A model generated the notes under the pieces. That model saw nothing but the letters and a program-made list of their open reading frames with translations, made no database searches and was not told where the DNA came from. DNA of 64,000 nt from Micromonospora cabrerizensis (lineage in GTDB: Bacteria; Actinomycetota; Actinomycetes; Mycobacteriales; Micromonosporaceae), in NCBI RefSeq assembly GCF_022230955.1, contig NZ_JAKKFI010000067.1, positions 88,443-152,442 of the forward strand, in the 5' to 3' direction. Each line of letters starts with the position of its first letter. Within the stretch, counting starts at the first letter, position 1. Both the position numbers and the translations under genes were made by a program. Positions 17,201-25,877 of the stretch are shown here, piece by piece.

Positions 17201-18331
17201 GCCCGCGCCGCCCTCGCGGCCATCACCCCGGGCGAGGAACCGTTGCTGGACGCGCTCACCCGGCAGCTACGCCGGATGACCGGCGTCACCGTCCCCCGCG
17301 ACGCCTGGGAGCCGGGCAAGCTCCCCGCCCACCTGCGGGTCACCTTCCGGGTGCTCGACGCCGACGAGAAGCCGGTCGCCGAGGGCAAGGACCTGCCGGC
17401 CCTGCAACGTCAGCTCCGCCAGGAGGTACGCCAGGTCGTGGCGGCCGCCGCACCGGAGGTGGCCCGTACCGGGCTGCGCGAGTGGAGCATCGGCACGCTG
17501 CCCCGCAGCATCGAGCAGGTCCGCGCCGGCTACGCGGTGACCGCGTACCCGGCGCTGGTCGACGAGGGCGCCACGGTCGGGGTGAAGGTGTTCGACTCCC
17601 CCGCCGAGGCGGAGGCGTCGCACTGGGCGGGCACCCGCCGGCTGCTGCGGCTCACCGTGCCGTCCCCGGCGCGGTTCCTCCAGGGGCGGCTCACCAACGA
17701 GGCGAAGCTGGCGCTGAGCCGCAACCCGCACGGCGGCGTGCAGGAGCTGATCGAGGACGCGGCGGGCGCGGCCATCGACCGGCTGATCGGCGCGGCGGGC
17801 GGGCCGGCGTGGGACGCCGACGGGTTCGCGGCCCTGCGCGAGAAGGTCCGCGCCGACCTGGTCGACACCGTGGTCGAGGTGATGGACCGGGTTCGCAAGG
17901 TCCTCGCCGCCGCGTACGCCGTGGAGCAGCGCCTCGGCGCCACCCGCAACCTCGCCGTGGTGGCGGCGTTGGCCGACATCCGCAGCCAGCTCGCCGGGCT
18001 GGTGCACGCCGGGTTCGTCACCGAGACCGGGTACGCGCGCCTGCCCGACCTGCTGCGTTACCTCACCGCCATCGAACGTCGGCTGGAGCGCCTCGGCGGC
18101 AACCCGCAGCGGGACCGCCAGCAGCAGGACCGGATCGCGGCGGTGCAGAAGGAGTACGCCGACCTGCTCGCCGCTCTCCCGCCGGCCCGTCGGCAGGAGA
18201 CCGCCGTCCGACAGATCCGCTGGATGATCGAGGAGTTGCGGGTGAACGTCTTCGCCCAGGCGCTGGGCACCCCGTACCCCGTCTCGGAGCAACGGATCTA
18301 CCGGGCGATGGACGACGCCGAGGGCCGCTGA
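14261..18331 (+). CDS. hrpA: ATP-dependent RNA helicase HrpA
   Basis: 1356 residues, the usual HrpA size. A short coiled N-terminus precedes Walker A GETGSGKTTQ (about 104), DEAH (about 205) and SAT. The helicase C domain has QRKGRCGRTSDG as motif VI. HA2 and OB-fold regions follow, and the C-terminal half is the DUF3418 extension typical of bacterial HrpA. Members unwind RNA and act in mRNA processing and ribosome rescue. A Gly/Arg/Asp-rich linker near residues 640-670 is likely disordered. ATG 14261 lacks an RBS; TATCCT at 14245-14250 suggests a leaderless or very short leader. The frame is open upstream to 13823, but that part overlaps the deaminase gene. Confidence 0.93.
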   Translation: MQNPTASVATDPVRELHRRLTPLMFRDQRRLQRRLDGARKLRDPQRREAALAEITADLVRAEQRLANRQAAVPVITYPAGLPVSDRKDDIATAIRDHQVVIVAGETGSGKTTQIPKICLELGRGVHGLIGHTQPRRLAARTVADRIADELGTELGDVVGYKVRFTDQVSERSLVKLMTDGILLAELQTDRMLRQYDTLIIDEAHERSLNIDFILGYLRELLPRRPDLKVIITSATIETDRFARHFAGPPTADEPEGVPAPVVEVSGRTYPVEVRYRPLVELAEGEEDGDDDGENVRDQIQAIGDAVEELAAEGPGDILVFLSGEREIRDTADALGKLVQKKRSLLGTEILPLYARLSSAEQHRVFAAHSSRRVVLATNVAETSLTVPGIKYVVDPGTARISRYSSRLKVQRLPIEPVSQASANQRKGRCGRTSDGICIRLYDEQDFGSRPEFTDPEILRTNLASVILQMTAIGLGDLAAFPFIDPPDKRNITDGVNLLHELGALDPTEADPAKRLTALGRRLAQLPVDPRLARMVVEGERNGCATEVLVIAAALSIQDPRERPAEKQAQADQAHARFADKESDFVAYLNLWRYLREQQRELSSSAFRRMCKAEYLNYLRIREWQDIVSQLRQVLRTPAEGDRRGGRPARDAADGADAGRGESRRGGADLPEEIDTPKVHQSLLPGLLSHIGLKDAQKHEYLGARGAKFALFPGSALFKKPPRWVMAAELVETSRLWGRIAGRVEPEWVEPLAQHLVKRSYSEPHWEKKQAAVMAYEKVTLYGVPLVSSRKVNFGRIDPALSRELFIRHALVEGDWQTHHQFWADNKRLLADIEELESRARRRDILVDDETIFGFYDQRIPADVSSGRHFDSWWKKTRREQPDLLTFTRDLLVNDGRPGVDEDDYPDEWQTQGVTLPLTYRFEPGTPTDGVTVDIPLPLLNQVPAESFDWQVPGLREETVIALIRTLPKAVRRNFVPVPDYARAALAAITPGEEPLLDALTRQLRRMTGVTVPRDAWEPGKLPAHLRVTFRVLDADEKPVAEGKDLPALQRQLRQEVRQVVAAAAPEVARTGLREWSIGTLPRSIEQVRAGYAVTAYPALVDEGATVGVKVFDSPAEAEASHWAGTRRLLRLTVPSPARFLQGRLTNEAKLALSRNPHGGVQELIEDAAGAAIDRLIGAAGGPAWDADGFAALREKVRADLVDTVVEVMDRVRKVLAAAYAVEQRLGATRNLAVVAALADIRSQLAGLVHAGFVTETGYARLPDLLRYLTAIERRLERLGGNPQRDRQQQDRIAAVQKEYADLLAALPPARRQETAVRQIRWMIEELRVNVFAQALGTPYPVSEQRIYRAMDDAEGR

Positions 18332-18348
18332 CCCGGTCGGTCCGCTCT

Positions 18349-18379
18349 GGCCCGGCTGGCTCCCCGGGTCAGCCGGGCC
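18349..18379. terminator. hairpin between convergent hrpA and the LysR gene
   Basis: Arms ggcccggctg (18349-18358) and cagccgggcc (18370-18379) form a perfect 10-bp stem with an 11-nt loop. It lies between two convergent genes. There is no U-tract, as is common for terminator hairpins in high-GC actinobacteria. Confidence 0.55.
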
Positions 18380-18382
18380 GGG

Positions 18383-19315
18383 TCAGGTCAGGGGCTCCAC
18401 GCCGGGCGGCAGCTCACCCCGGTCGATAGCGGACTGGATGTAGTCGAGCAGGATCCGCCGCAGCTCCCGACCCGCGTGGGTGGGCACGATGTCGCGGCGG
18501 CGGGCCACCGCGATGGTGCGTCGCACCCCGGGCGGGGCGAGGGGGGTGATCCGCACGCCGGGGCGGCGGGCCAGCACGATGCCCGGCACCAGCGCGATGC
18601 CCAGCCCCGCCTCGACAAAGCTGAGCACGGCGTCCATCTCGCCGCCGTCCACCGCGAAGCTCGGTTCGAAGCCCGCCTCCCGGCAGGCCTGGATGGTCGC
18701 GTCCCGCAGGTCGTAGCCCTCCCGGAACATGACCATCGGCTGGTCCCGCAGGTCGGTGATGCGCAGCTCACCGGTCGCCGACGCGGTGGGCACCTCGCCC
18801 ACCGAGGCCACCACCAGGCTCTCCCGCAGGATCGGGTCGACCCGCAGCCCGGGGTCGGCCCCCTGTGCCGGCATGATGATCAGGGCCAGGTCGAGGTCGC
18901 CCCGGAGCAGGTTGCGCACCAGGTCCTGCGAGCCGCCCTCCTCGACGCGCAGGTCGATGGTGGGGTGCGCGTCACGGAACCGGCGCAGCACCGGCGGGGC
19001 GAGCGAGGTGGCCAGACTCGGGGTGGCCCCGAGCCGGACCCGACCCCGACGCAGCCCGACCAGCTCCTGCACCTCCCGGGTGGCGGTCTCCACGTCGGCG
19101 AGGATCCGGGTGGCCAACGGCAACAGCACCTCCCCCGCCGCGGTGAGGGCGATGTTGCCCCTTACCCGCTCGAACAGTGGTGCTCCGAGGTCGGCCTCCA
19201 GAGCGTGAATTTGCTTACTGAGAGACGGCTGAGTGATGCCCACGATGTCGGCGGCTTGGGTGAAATGTCGTACTTCGGCCACCGCGACGAAGTACCGGAG
19301 CTGATGGAGCTGCAT
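18383..19315 (-). CDS. LysR-family transcriptional regulator
   Basis: 310 residues. The N-terminal winged helix is typical (LRYFVAVAEVRHFTQAADIVGITQPSLSKQIHALE), and residues 90-300 form the periplasmic-binding-protein-like effector domain. It is divergent from sdhCAB. The intergenic region holds a T-N11-A palindrome that overlaps the LysR -10 element TAGGCT (19322-19327), which ends 6 nt before ATG 19315. Leaderless expression and autorepression are therefore likely, and control of sdhCAB is plausible from position. The effector is unknown. Confidence 0.9.
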   Translation of the reverse strand: MQLHQLRYFVAVAEVRHFTQAADIVGITQPSLSKQIHALEADLGAPLFERVRGNIALTAAGEVLLPLATRILADVETATREVQELVGLRRGRVRLGATPSLATSLAPPVLRRFRDAHPTIDLRVEEGGSQDLVRNLLRGDLDLALIIMPAQGADPGLRVDPILRESLVVASVGEVPTASATGELRITDLRDQPMVMFREGYDLRDATIQACREAGFEPSFAVDGGEMDAVLSFVEAGLGIALVPGIVLARRPGVRITPLAPPGVRRTIAVARRRDIVPTHAGRELRRILLDYIQSAIDRGELPPGVEPLT

Positions 19316-19319
19316 CTAC

Positions 19320-19334
19320 ATAGCCTACGGCTAT
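19320..19334. promoter_or_regulatory. LysR-type operator (T-N11-A palindrome)
   Basis: ATAGCCTACGGCTAT is a perfect inverted repeat with 6-bp arms and contains the LysR-family T-N11-A signature (T 19321, A 19333). It covers the -10 element of the LysR gene and lies 22 bp before the sdhC -35 element, a standard site for autorepression and activation of the divergent operon. Confidence 0.75.
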
Positions 19335-19355
19335 CAACACTGCGAGTTTGATGCA

Positions 19356-19385
19356 TTGGACGACTGATCGAAGTGCTCCTAGCGT
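19356..19385 (+). promoter_or_regulatory. sdhCAB promoter
   Basis: TTGGAC (19356-19361), an 18-bp spacer and TAGCGT (19380-19385). GTG 19393 follows 7 nt later with no Shine-Dalgarno sequence, so the sdhC transcript is predicted to be leaderless. Confidence 0.6.
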
Positions 19386-19392
19386 CGGTCCT

Positions 19393-20082
19393 GTGGTAAT
19401 CACGAAAACTCGGTCGCCCATCCGCTCGAACGTCGGCCTCAAGGCCGTCATGGCGGTGACGGGCATCCTGCTGGCGCTGTTCCTGATCGCCCACATGCTC
19501 GGGAACCTCAAGGTGTTCACGGGGGAGACCTCGTTCGACCACTACGCGCACTGGCTGCGCGACATCGGCAAGCCGCTGCTGCCCGGCGTCTGGTTCCTCT
19601 GGATCCTGCGCACCGTGCTGCTCGTCGCGGTCGTCGCCCACATCGTCGCCGCCACCGTGCTGGCCCGACGTGCCCGCGCCGCCCGCCCGGTCAAGTACGC
19701 GCACCGCAAGAAGGTCAACGGCAGCTACGCGGCCCGCACGATGCGCTGGGGTGGAGTGATCATCCTGCTCTTCGTGATCTACCACCTCCTGGACCTGACC
19801 ACCGGCACGCTGAACCCGGTCGGCGACGCCAGCAAGCCGTACGGCAACGTCGTCGCCGACTTCGCGCCGGAGCGCTGGTACGTGACGCTCTTCTACACGC
19901 TGGCCATCCTCGCGGTGGGCTTCCACCTGCGCCACGGCGCGTTCAGCGCGTTCCGCAGCCTGGGTCAGCAGACCCCGCGAGGCGAGCGTCGGGCGCGTAC
20001 CGCAGCTCTGGTCTTCGCCGTGCTGCTCTGCGCCGGGTACCTGGTGGTCCCGTTCGCCGTACTCACCGGATTGGTGTCCTGA
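19393..20082 (+). CDS. sdhC: succinate dehydrogenase cytochrome b556/b558 subunit
   Basis: 229 residues with five membrane helices and His residues in helices I, II, III, IV and V (FLIAHMLG, DHYAHWL, VVAHIVA, VIYHLLD, VGFHLRHG). This matches the single-anchor, di-heme b558-type complex II in which SdhC serves without an SdhD. It anchors SdhAB and passes electrons to menaquinone. I start at GTG 19393 on the basis of the promoter position. The frame is open from 19348, but that part would lie inside the promoter. The sdhA gene follows after 1 bp. Confidence 0.92.
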   Translation: MVITKTRSPIRSNVGLKAVMAVTGILLALFLIAHMLGNLKVFTGETSFDHYAHWLRDIGKPLLPGVWFLWILRTVLLVAVVAHIVAATVLARRARAARPVKYAHRKKVNGSYAARTMRWGGVIILLFVIYHLLDLTTGTLNPVGDASKPYGNVVADFAPERWYVTLFYTLAILAVGFHLRHGAFSAFRSLGQQTPRGERRARTAALVFAVLLCAGYLVVPFAVLTGLVS

Positions 20083-20083
20083 C

Positions 20084-22017
<1,934 letters not shown>

Positions 22018-22021
<4 letters not shown>

Positions 22022-22782
22022 ACCTGACCCTGCGCATCTGGCGCCAGAAGGGCCCTGAGGACAAGGGTCGGATGGTGACCTACCCGGTCGACGACGTGTC
22101 CCCGGACATGTCGTTCCTGGAGATGCTCGACGTGCTCAACGAGCGGCTGATCCTCTCCGGCGAGGACCCGGTGGCGTTCGACCACGACTGCCGCGAGGGC
22201 ATCTGCGGCATGTGCGGCCTGATGATCAACGGTGACGCGCACGGGCCGCAGCGCGGCACCACCGCGTGCCAACTGCACATGCGGCAGTTCAAGGACGGCG
22301 AGACGATCGACATCGAGCCGTGGCGGGCCAGCGCCTTCCCGGTCATCAAGGACCTGGTGGTCAACCGGGGCGCCTTCGACAAGATCATCGCGGCCGGCGG
22401 CTACGTCACCGCGCCAACCGGCAGCGCGCCCGAGGCGCACTCCACCCCGGTCGCCAAGGCCAACGCGGACGCCGCCTTCGAGTCGGCGGCCTGCATCGGC
22501 TGCGGCGCCTGCGTGGCAGCCTGCCCGAACGGCTCCGGCATGCTCTTCACCGCCGCCAAGCTCACCCAGCTCTCGCTGCTACCGCAGGGCCAGCCGGAGC
22601 GGTACACGCGGGTGATCGGCATGGTCGACGCGCACGACGAGGCCGGCTTCGGCGGCTGCACCAACGCCGGCGAGTGCACCCCGGCCTGCCCGAAGGGCAT
22701 CCCGCTGAACACCATCGGCCGACTCAACCGCGACTACCTCGCGGCCACCGCGAAGGGTGCCAACAACACCCCCGGCTCCTGA
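22018..22782 (+). CDS. sdhB: succinate dehydrogenase iron-sulfur subunit
   Basis: 254 residues from GTG 22018, which overlaps the sdhA stop. The [2Fe-2S] ligands are in DCREGICGMCG with a further Cys in GTTACQ. The [4Fe-4S] ligands are in CIGCGACVAACPNG, and the remaining Cys-rich motif CTNAGECTPACPKGIP serves the [3Fe-4S] centre. It transfers electrons from SdhA to the quinone site in SdhC. A strong hairpin terminator follows. Confidence 0.96.
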
Positions 22783-22794
22783 GGCCACCGCACG

Positions 22795-22850
22795 ACGCCG
22801 GACCGCCGTACCCCTGCACTGTTTTCGGGGTACGGCGGTCCGGCGTTTGC
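22795..22850 (+). terminator. intrinsic-type terminator of sdhCAB
   Basis: A perfect 20-bp stem (22795-22814 with 22827-22846) and a 12-nt loop, followed by a short T-run. It starts 12 bp after the sdhB stop. Confidence 0.85.
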
Positions 22851-22902
22851 CCTTGGCCCGGCGTTCGGTCCTTGGCCCGGCGTCCCCCGAGCCCGAGCCC
22901 GC

Positions 22903-22982
22903 TTGATCCACTCGGATTTCATGAAGTCGGGCTTTCACCGCACCTCGGATACCGCGACTTCAAGGAACACGAGTCGATCAAG
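22903..22982 (+). repeat. 80-bp dispersed element, copy C
   Basis: It starts ttgatccactcgg, has gatac at element positions 46-50 and ends gagtcgatcaag, in the same orientation as the other three copies. It lies 56 bp after the sdhCAB terminator. Confidence 0.85.
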
Positions 22983-23168
22983 CCGCTCTCGGCCTGCCCG
23001 AGTCGCGCGGCAGGACAACAGAACCGACAAGCCGGACACATCGAGGCGCGATGACCAGGGCTTGCAGACCAGCGCGTGCAGACCAGCGCACTGAGCCCAC
23101 CCGAAGCGCCCCCACCTGCCGGGGTTGTCGGGCGGCGCGCAAGGAGCGGACGGACAGCGGCCACCCAC

Positions 23169-23244
23169 GGGGCTGGGGGCGACCGTTCCCGGCGCAGGGA
23201 TCAAGCCTGACCGCCCGGAGCCGGGGACGGTCGCCCCCAGCCCC
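23169..23244. repeat. long inverted repeat, 25-bp arms
   Basis: Left arm 23169-23193 and right arm 23220-23244 pair over 24 of 25 bp (the exception is a G-T wobble) around a 26-nt loop. It would form a very stable hairpin. It is too far from sdhB to be that gene's main terminator. Confidence 0.8.
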
Positions 23245-23252
23245 AGACCGCA

Positions 23253-23361
23253 ACCACCGAAGAAGACGCCGCGCCAGCCCCGGACCGCAACCACCGACGA
23301 AGACGCCGCCCCAGCCCCCACCGCCACCACCGACGAAGACGCCGCCCCAGCCCCCACCGCC
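23253..23361. repeat. three tandem copies of a 36-37-bp unit
   Basis: Units begin at 23253, 23290 and 23326 with accaccga and contain gaagacgccgc, and a partial fourth begins at 23362. The first unit is 37 bp and the next two are 36 bp. It lies in the leader region of the alcohol dehydrogenase gene. Confidence 0.8.
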
Positions 23362-23476
23362 ACCACCCACCGCAAGACAGCGCCGCGAACAAACCGGACA
23401 TCGGAGCGCGAAGCCGGTTCAAGTGCCCGAGCCCGGGTAGCAGTCTCTCGAGACCGCGTGAGAAGGGACGAGGGAC

Positions 23477-24661
23477 ATGAAGGCACTGACCTGGCAGGGC
23501 AAGCGGGACGTACGGGTCGAGGAGGTGCCGGACCCTCGGATCGAGGAGCCCACCGACGCGATCGTGAAGATCACCTCAACCGCGATCTGCGGCTCCGACC
23601 TGCACCTGTACGAGGTTCTCGGGCCGTACCTGAAGCCGGGTGACGTCCTGGGCCACGAGCCGATGGGCATCGTCCAGGAGGTCGGGTCGGAGGTGACCGG
23701 GTTGAAGCCGGGCGACCGGGTGGTGGTGCCGTTCAACATCTCCTGTGGGAGTTGCTGGATGTGCGACCGCCAGCTCTACGCGCAGTGCGAGACCACCCAG
23801 GTGACCAGCGAGGGCAAGGGTGCGGCGCTGTTCGGTTACACCTCGCTCTACGGGTCGGTGCCCGGTGGGCAGGCCGAGTACCTGCGGGTCCCGCAGGCCC
23901 ACTTCGGCCCGATCGTCGTCCCGCCGACCGGCGCCGACGAGCGTTACCTGTACCTGTCCGACATCCTCCCGACCGCCTGGCAGGCGGTGAAGTACGCCGA
24001 CACCCCACCCGGCGGCACCCTGGCCGTCTTCGGGCTGGGCCCGGTCGGGCAGTTCTGCGCTCGGATCGGCCGCCACCTGGGCGCCGGCCGGGTGATCGGG
24101 TTGGACCTGGTGCCCGAGCGGTTGGAGCTGGCCCGTCGGCACGGCATCGAGGTGCTCGACGTCCGTGAACTGTCCGACGTGCCGGGCGCGCTGATCGACC
24201 TGGTCGACGGGCGCGGCCCGGACGCGGTGATCGACGCGGTGGGGATGGAGGCGCACGGTTCGCCGGGGGGCAAGCTGGCCCACGCCGCCGTCGGACTGCT
24301 GCCGGACAAGCTGGCCCAGACGATGACCGACCGGGTCGGCATGGACCGGCTGTCCGTTCTGCACGCCGCGCTCAAGGCGGTTCGCCGTGGCGGCACCGTT
24401 TCGCTCTCCGGCGTGTACGGCGGCGAGGCGGACCCGATGCCGCTGATGGAGATGTTCGACCGGGGCATCCAGTTGCGGATGGGGCAGTGCCACGTGCGCC
24501 GGTGGACCGACGAGATCCTGCCGTTGCTCTCCGGTGATGACGACCCGCTGGGTGTGGAGGACCTGCGCACCCACCGGGTGCCGCTGGCCCGCGCGCCGGA
24601 GGCGTACGAGATGTTCCAGAAGAAGGAGGACGGCTGCATCAAGGTCGTGCTCGCACCGTGA
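23477..24661 (+). CDS. zinc-dependent alcohol dehydrogenase
   Basis: 394 residues of the medium-chain dehydrogenase family, close to the glutathione-independent formaldehyde dehydrogenase branch. Catalytic zinc ligands are in TAICGSDLH and GHEPMG, and structural zinc Cys residues in SCGSCWMCDRQLYAQC. The NAD-binding Rossmann motif is VFGLGPVGQFC, and the segment VIDAVGMEAHG is typical of that branch. It oxidises a small alcohol or aldehyde with NAD; the exact substrate is not evident. ATG 23477 follows RBS gggacgaggg. The stop is at the first base pairs of the 59-bp tandem repeats that separate it from the SDR gene. Confidence 0.88.
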   Translation: MKALTWQGKRDVRVEEVPDPRIEEPTDAIVKITSTAICGSDLHLYEVLGPYLKPGDVLGHEPMGIVQEVGSEVTGLKPGDRVVVPFNISCGSCWMCDRQLYAQCETTQVTSEGKGAALFGYTSLYGSVPGGQAEYLRVPQAHFGPIVVPPTGADERYLYLSDILPTAWQAVKYADTPPGGTLAVFGLGPVGQFCARIGRHLGAGRVIGLDLVPERLELARRHGIEVLDVRELSDVPGALIDLVDGRGPDAVIDAVGMEAHGSPGGKLAHAAVGLLPDKLAQTMTDRVGMDRLSVLHAALKAVRRGGTVSLSGVYGGEADPMPLMEMFDRGIQLRMGQCHVRRWTDEILPLLSGDDDPLGVEDLRTHRVPLARAPEAYEMFQKKEDGCIKVVLAP

Positions 24662-24834
24662 GTGCGAGGAGTGAGCCGGGGTTGCGAGCCCCGCAGTCAC
24701 GAATGCAGCCAGCGCCGTGAGTGCGAGGAGTGAGCCGGGGTTGCGAGCCCCGCAGTCACGAATGCAGCCAGCGCCGTGAGTGCGAGGAGTGAGCCGGGGT
24801 TGCGAGCCCCGCAGTCACGAATGCAGCCAGCGCC
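24658..24834 (+). repeat. three tandem copies of a 59-bp unit
   Basis: Exact copies begin at 24658, 24717 and 24776, each starting gtgagtgcgagg and containing a small hairpin (cgggg-N7-ccccg). The first unit contains the stop codon of the dehydrogenase gene. The next unit boundary at 24835 supplies the GTG start of the SDR gene. Because 59 is not a multiple of 3, the array cannot be read through in one frame on the plus strand. Confidence 0.92.
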
Positions 24835-25764
24835 GTGAGTCGAGTGGTCGTGATCGTCGGCGCGAGCAGCGGGATCGGCCGTGCGACGGCCCGGGCGTTC
24901 GCCGAGCGCGGCGACCGCCTGGTCCTCGCCGCTCGCGCCACCACGACCCTGGCTGAGGTACGCGCGGAGTGCGCGGACGTCGATGTGTTGACCGTGCCGA
25001 CCGACGTCACCGAGCCGGGCGCGCTGGACGCGCTCGCCGACGCGGCGATCGACCGGTTCGGCCGCATCGACGTGTGGGTGCACACGGCGGCGGTGATGGC
25101 CTACGGTCGCTTCGACGAGCTGCCCGGGCGGGTCTTCGACCAGGTGGTGCGGACCGACCTGCTCGGCGCGGCCAGCTCGGTGCGGGTGGCGCTGCGACAC
25201 TTCCGGGCCACCGGGGTCGGCACGATCGTCCTCACCGGCTCGGTGCTCGGGCACATCACCGCCCCGTACATGAGCGCGTACGTGGCGAGCAAGTGGGGGT
25301 TGCAGGGGCTGGTCCGCACGGTGCAGCAGGAGTTGCGGGACAGCCCGGGGATCCGGCTGTGTCTGGTCAACCCGGGCAGCGTGGACACTCCGGTCTACCA
25401 GCAGGCGGCGAACTACCTGGGTCGGGTCGGGCGACCTCCACTGCCGATCAGCGGCCCGCAGCGGGTGGCCCGTGCCATCGTGCACTGTGTGGACCGGCCT
25501 CGCCGGGAGGTTTCCGTGGGCCGGCTCAACGTGGTGATGCGGGCCGGGTTCATCGTGCTGCCGGGCGTCTACGACGTCCTCGTCGGGCCGTTGATGCGAC
25601 TGGCCGGCCTGAGTGGACGGCCGGTCGCCCCGAACGACGGCAGCGTCTTCGCCCCGAACCCGGCTGGCGAGTCGGTACGCGGCGGCCACCTGCCCGACCT
25701 GCGACAACTCGTGACCGGGTCGGCCGGCGCGGTCGGCGCCGCACTTCGCCGACGGTTCGGCTGA
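24835..25764 (+). CDS. short-chain dehydrogenase/reductase
   Basis: 309 residues. The NAD(P)-binding motif is GASSGIGRA (8-16), and the catalytic segment SAYVASKWG provides Tyr and Lys with Ser in LTGSVLG. The C-terminal 60 residues extend beyond the usual SDR core, as in actinobacterial SDRs of unknown substrate. GTG 24835 is formed at the junction with the 59-bp repeat array, so its translation signal derives from repeat DNA. It may act on the product or substrate of the preceding alcohol dehydrogenase, but nothing in the sequence proves that. Confidence 0.85.
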   Translation: MSRVVVIVGASSGIGRATARAFAERGDRLVLAARATTTLAEVRAECADVDVLTVPTDVTEPGALDALADAAIDRFGRIDVWVHTAAVMAYGRFDELPGRVFDQVVRTDLLGAASSVRVALRHFRATGVGTIVLTGSVLGHITAPYMSAYVASKWGLQGLVRTVQQELRDSPGIRLCLVNPGSVDTPVYQQAANYLGRVGRPPLPISGPQRVARAIVHCVDRPRREVSVGRLNVVMRAGFIVLPGVYDVLVGPLMRLAGLSGRPVAPNDGSVFAPNPAGESVRGGHLPDLRQLVTGSAGAVGAALRRRFG

Positions 25765-25766
25765 GC

Positions 25767-25796
25767 TGTTCGGAGTTGTTCGGGACTGTTCGGGGG
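25767..25796. repeat. 10-bp tandem repeat (tgttcgg core)
   Basis: Three copies starting at 25767, 25777 and 25787, directly after the SDR stop codon. Confidence 0.6.
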
Positions 25797-25826
25797 GACA
25801 TTGTGGATCGATCAACTCGCCTAGGG

Positions 25827-25856
25827 TGGTGTGCCAGCAAGCGCACTGGCACACCA
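25827..25856 (+). promoter_or_regulatory. inverted repeat in the 5' leader of the beta-lactamase-like gene
   Basis: tggtgtgccag (25827-25837) and ctggcacacca (25846-25856) are perfect 11-bp arms around an 8-nt loop. It lies between a TAGGGT -10-like hexamer (25822-25827) and the RBS gggggag (25862-25867). It could be an operator or an mRNA hairpin that affects translation. Confidence 0.65.
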
Positions 25857-25877
25857 CGATGGGGGAGAAGATCGATC

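Larger units (their letters stand above)
22783..23476. other. intergenic region with terminator, 80-bp element, hairpin and tandem repeats
   Basis: Nearly 700 bases without a credible gene. In order it holds the sdh terminator, a copy of the 80-bp dispersed element (22903-22982), a small direct repeat (gcagaccagcgc, twice, about 23060-23085), a 25-bp-stem hairpin (23169-23244) and 36-37-bp tandem repeats (23253-23361). Open frames across it give only Pro/Thr- or Gly/Ala-rich repeats and lack start signals. Confidence 0.75.

Noticed and set aside
22935..23486. Pro/Gly-rich small proteins in the sdhB-dehydrogenase gap
   Set aside because: All frames only translate the hairpin and tandem repeats; no RBS and no sequence outside the repeats looks coding.
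24658..24834. CRISPR array
   Set aside because: The 59-bp units are directly adjacent and identical with no unique spacers, and no cas genes are present.
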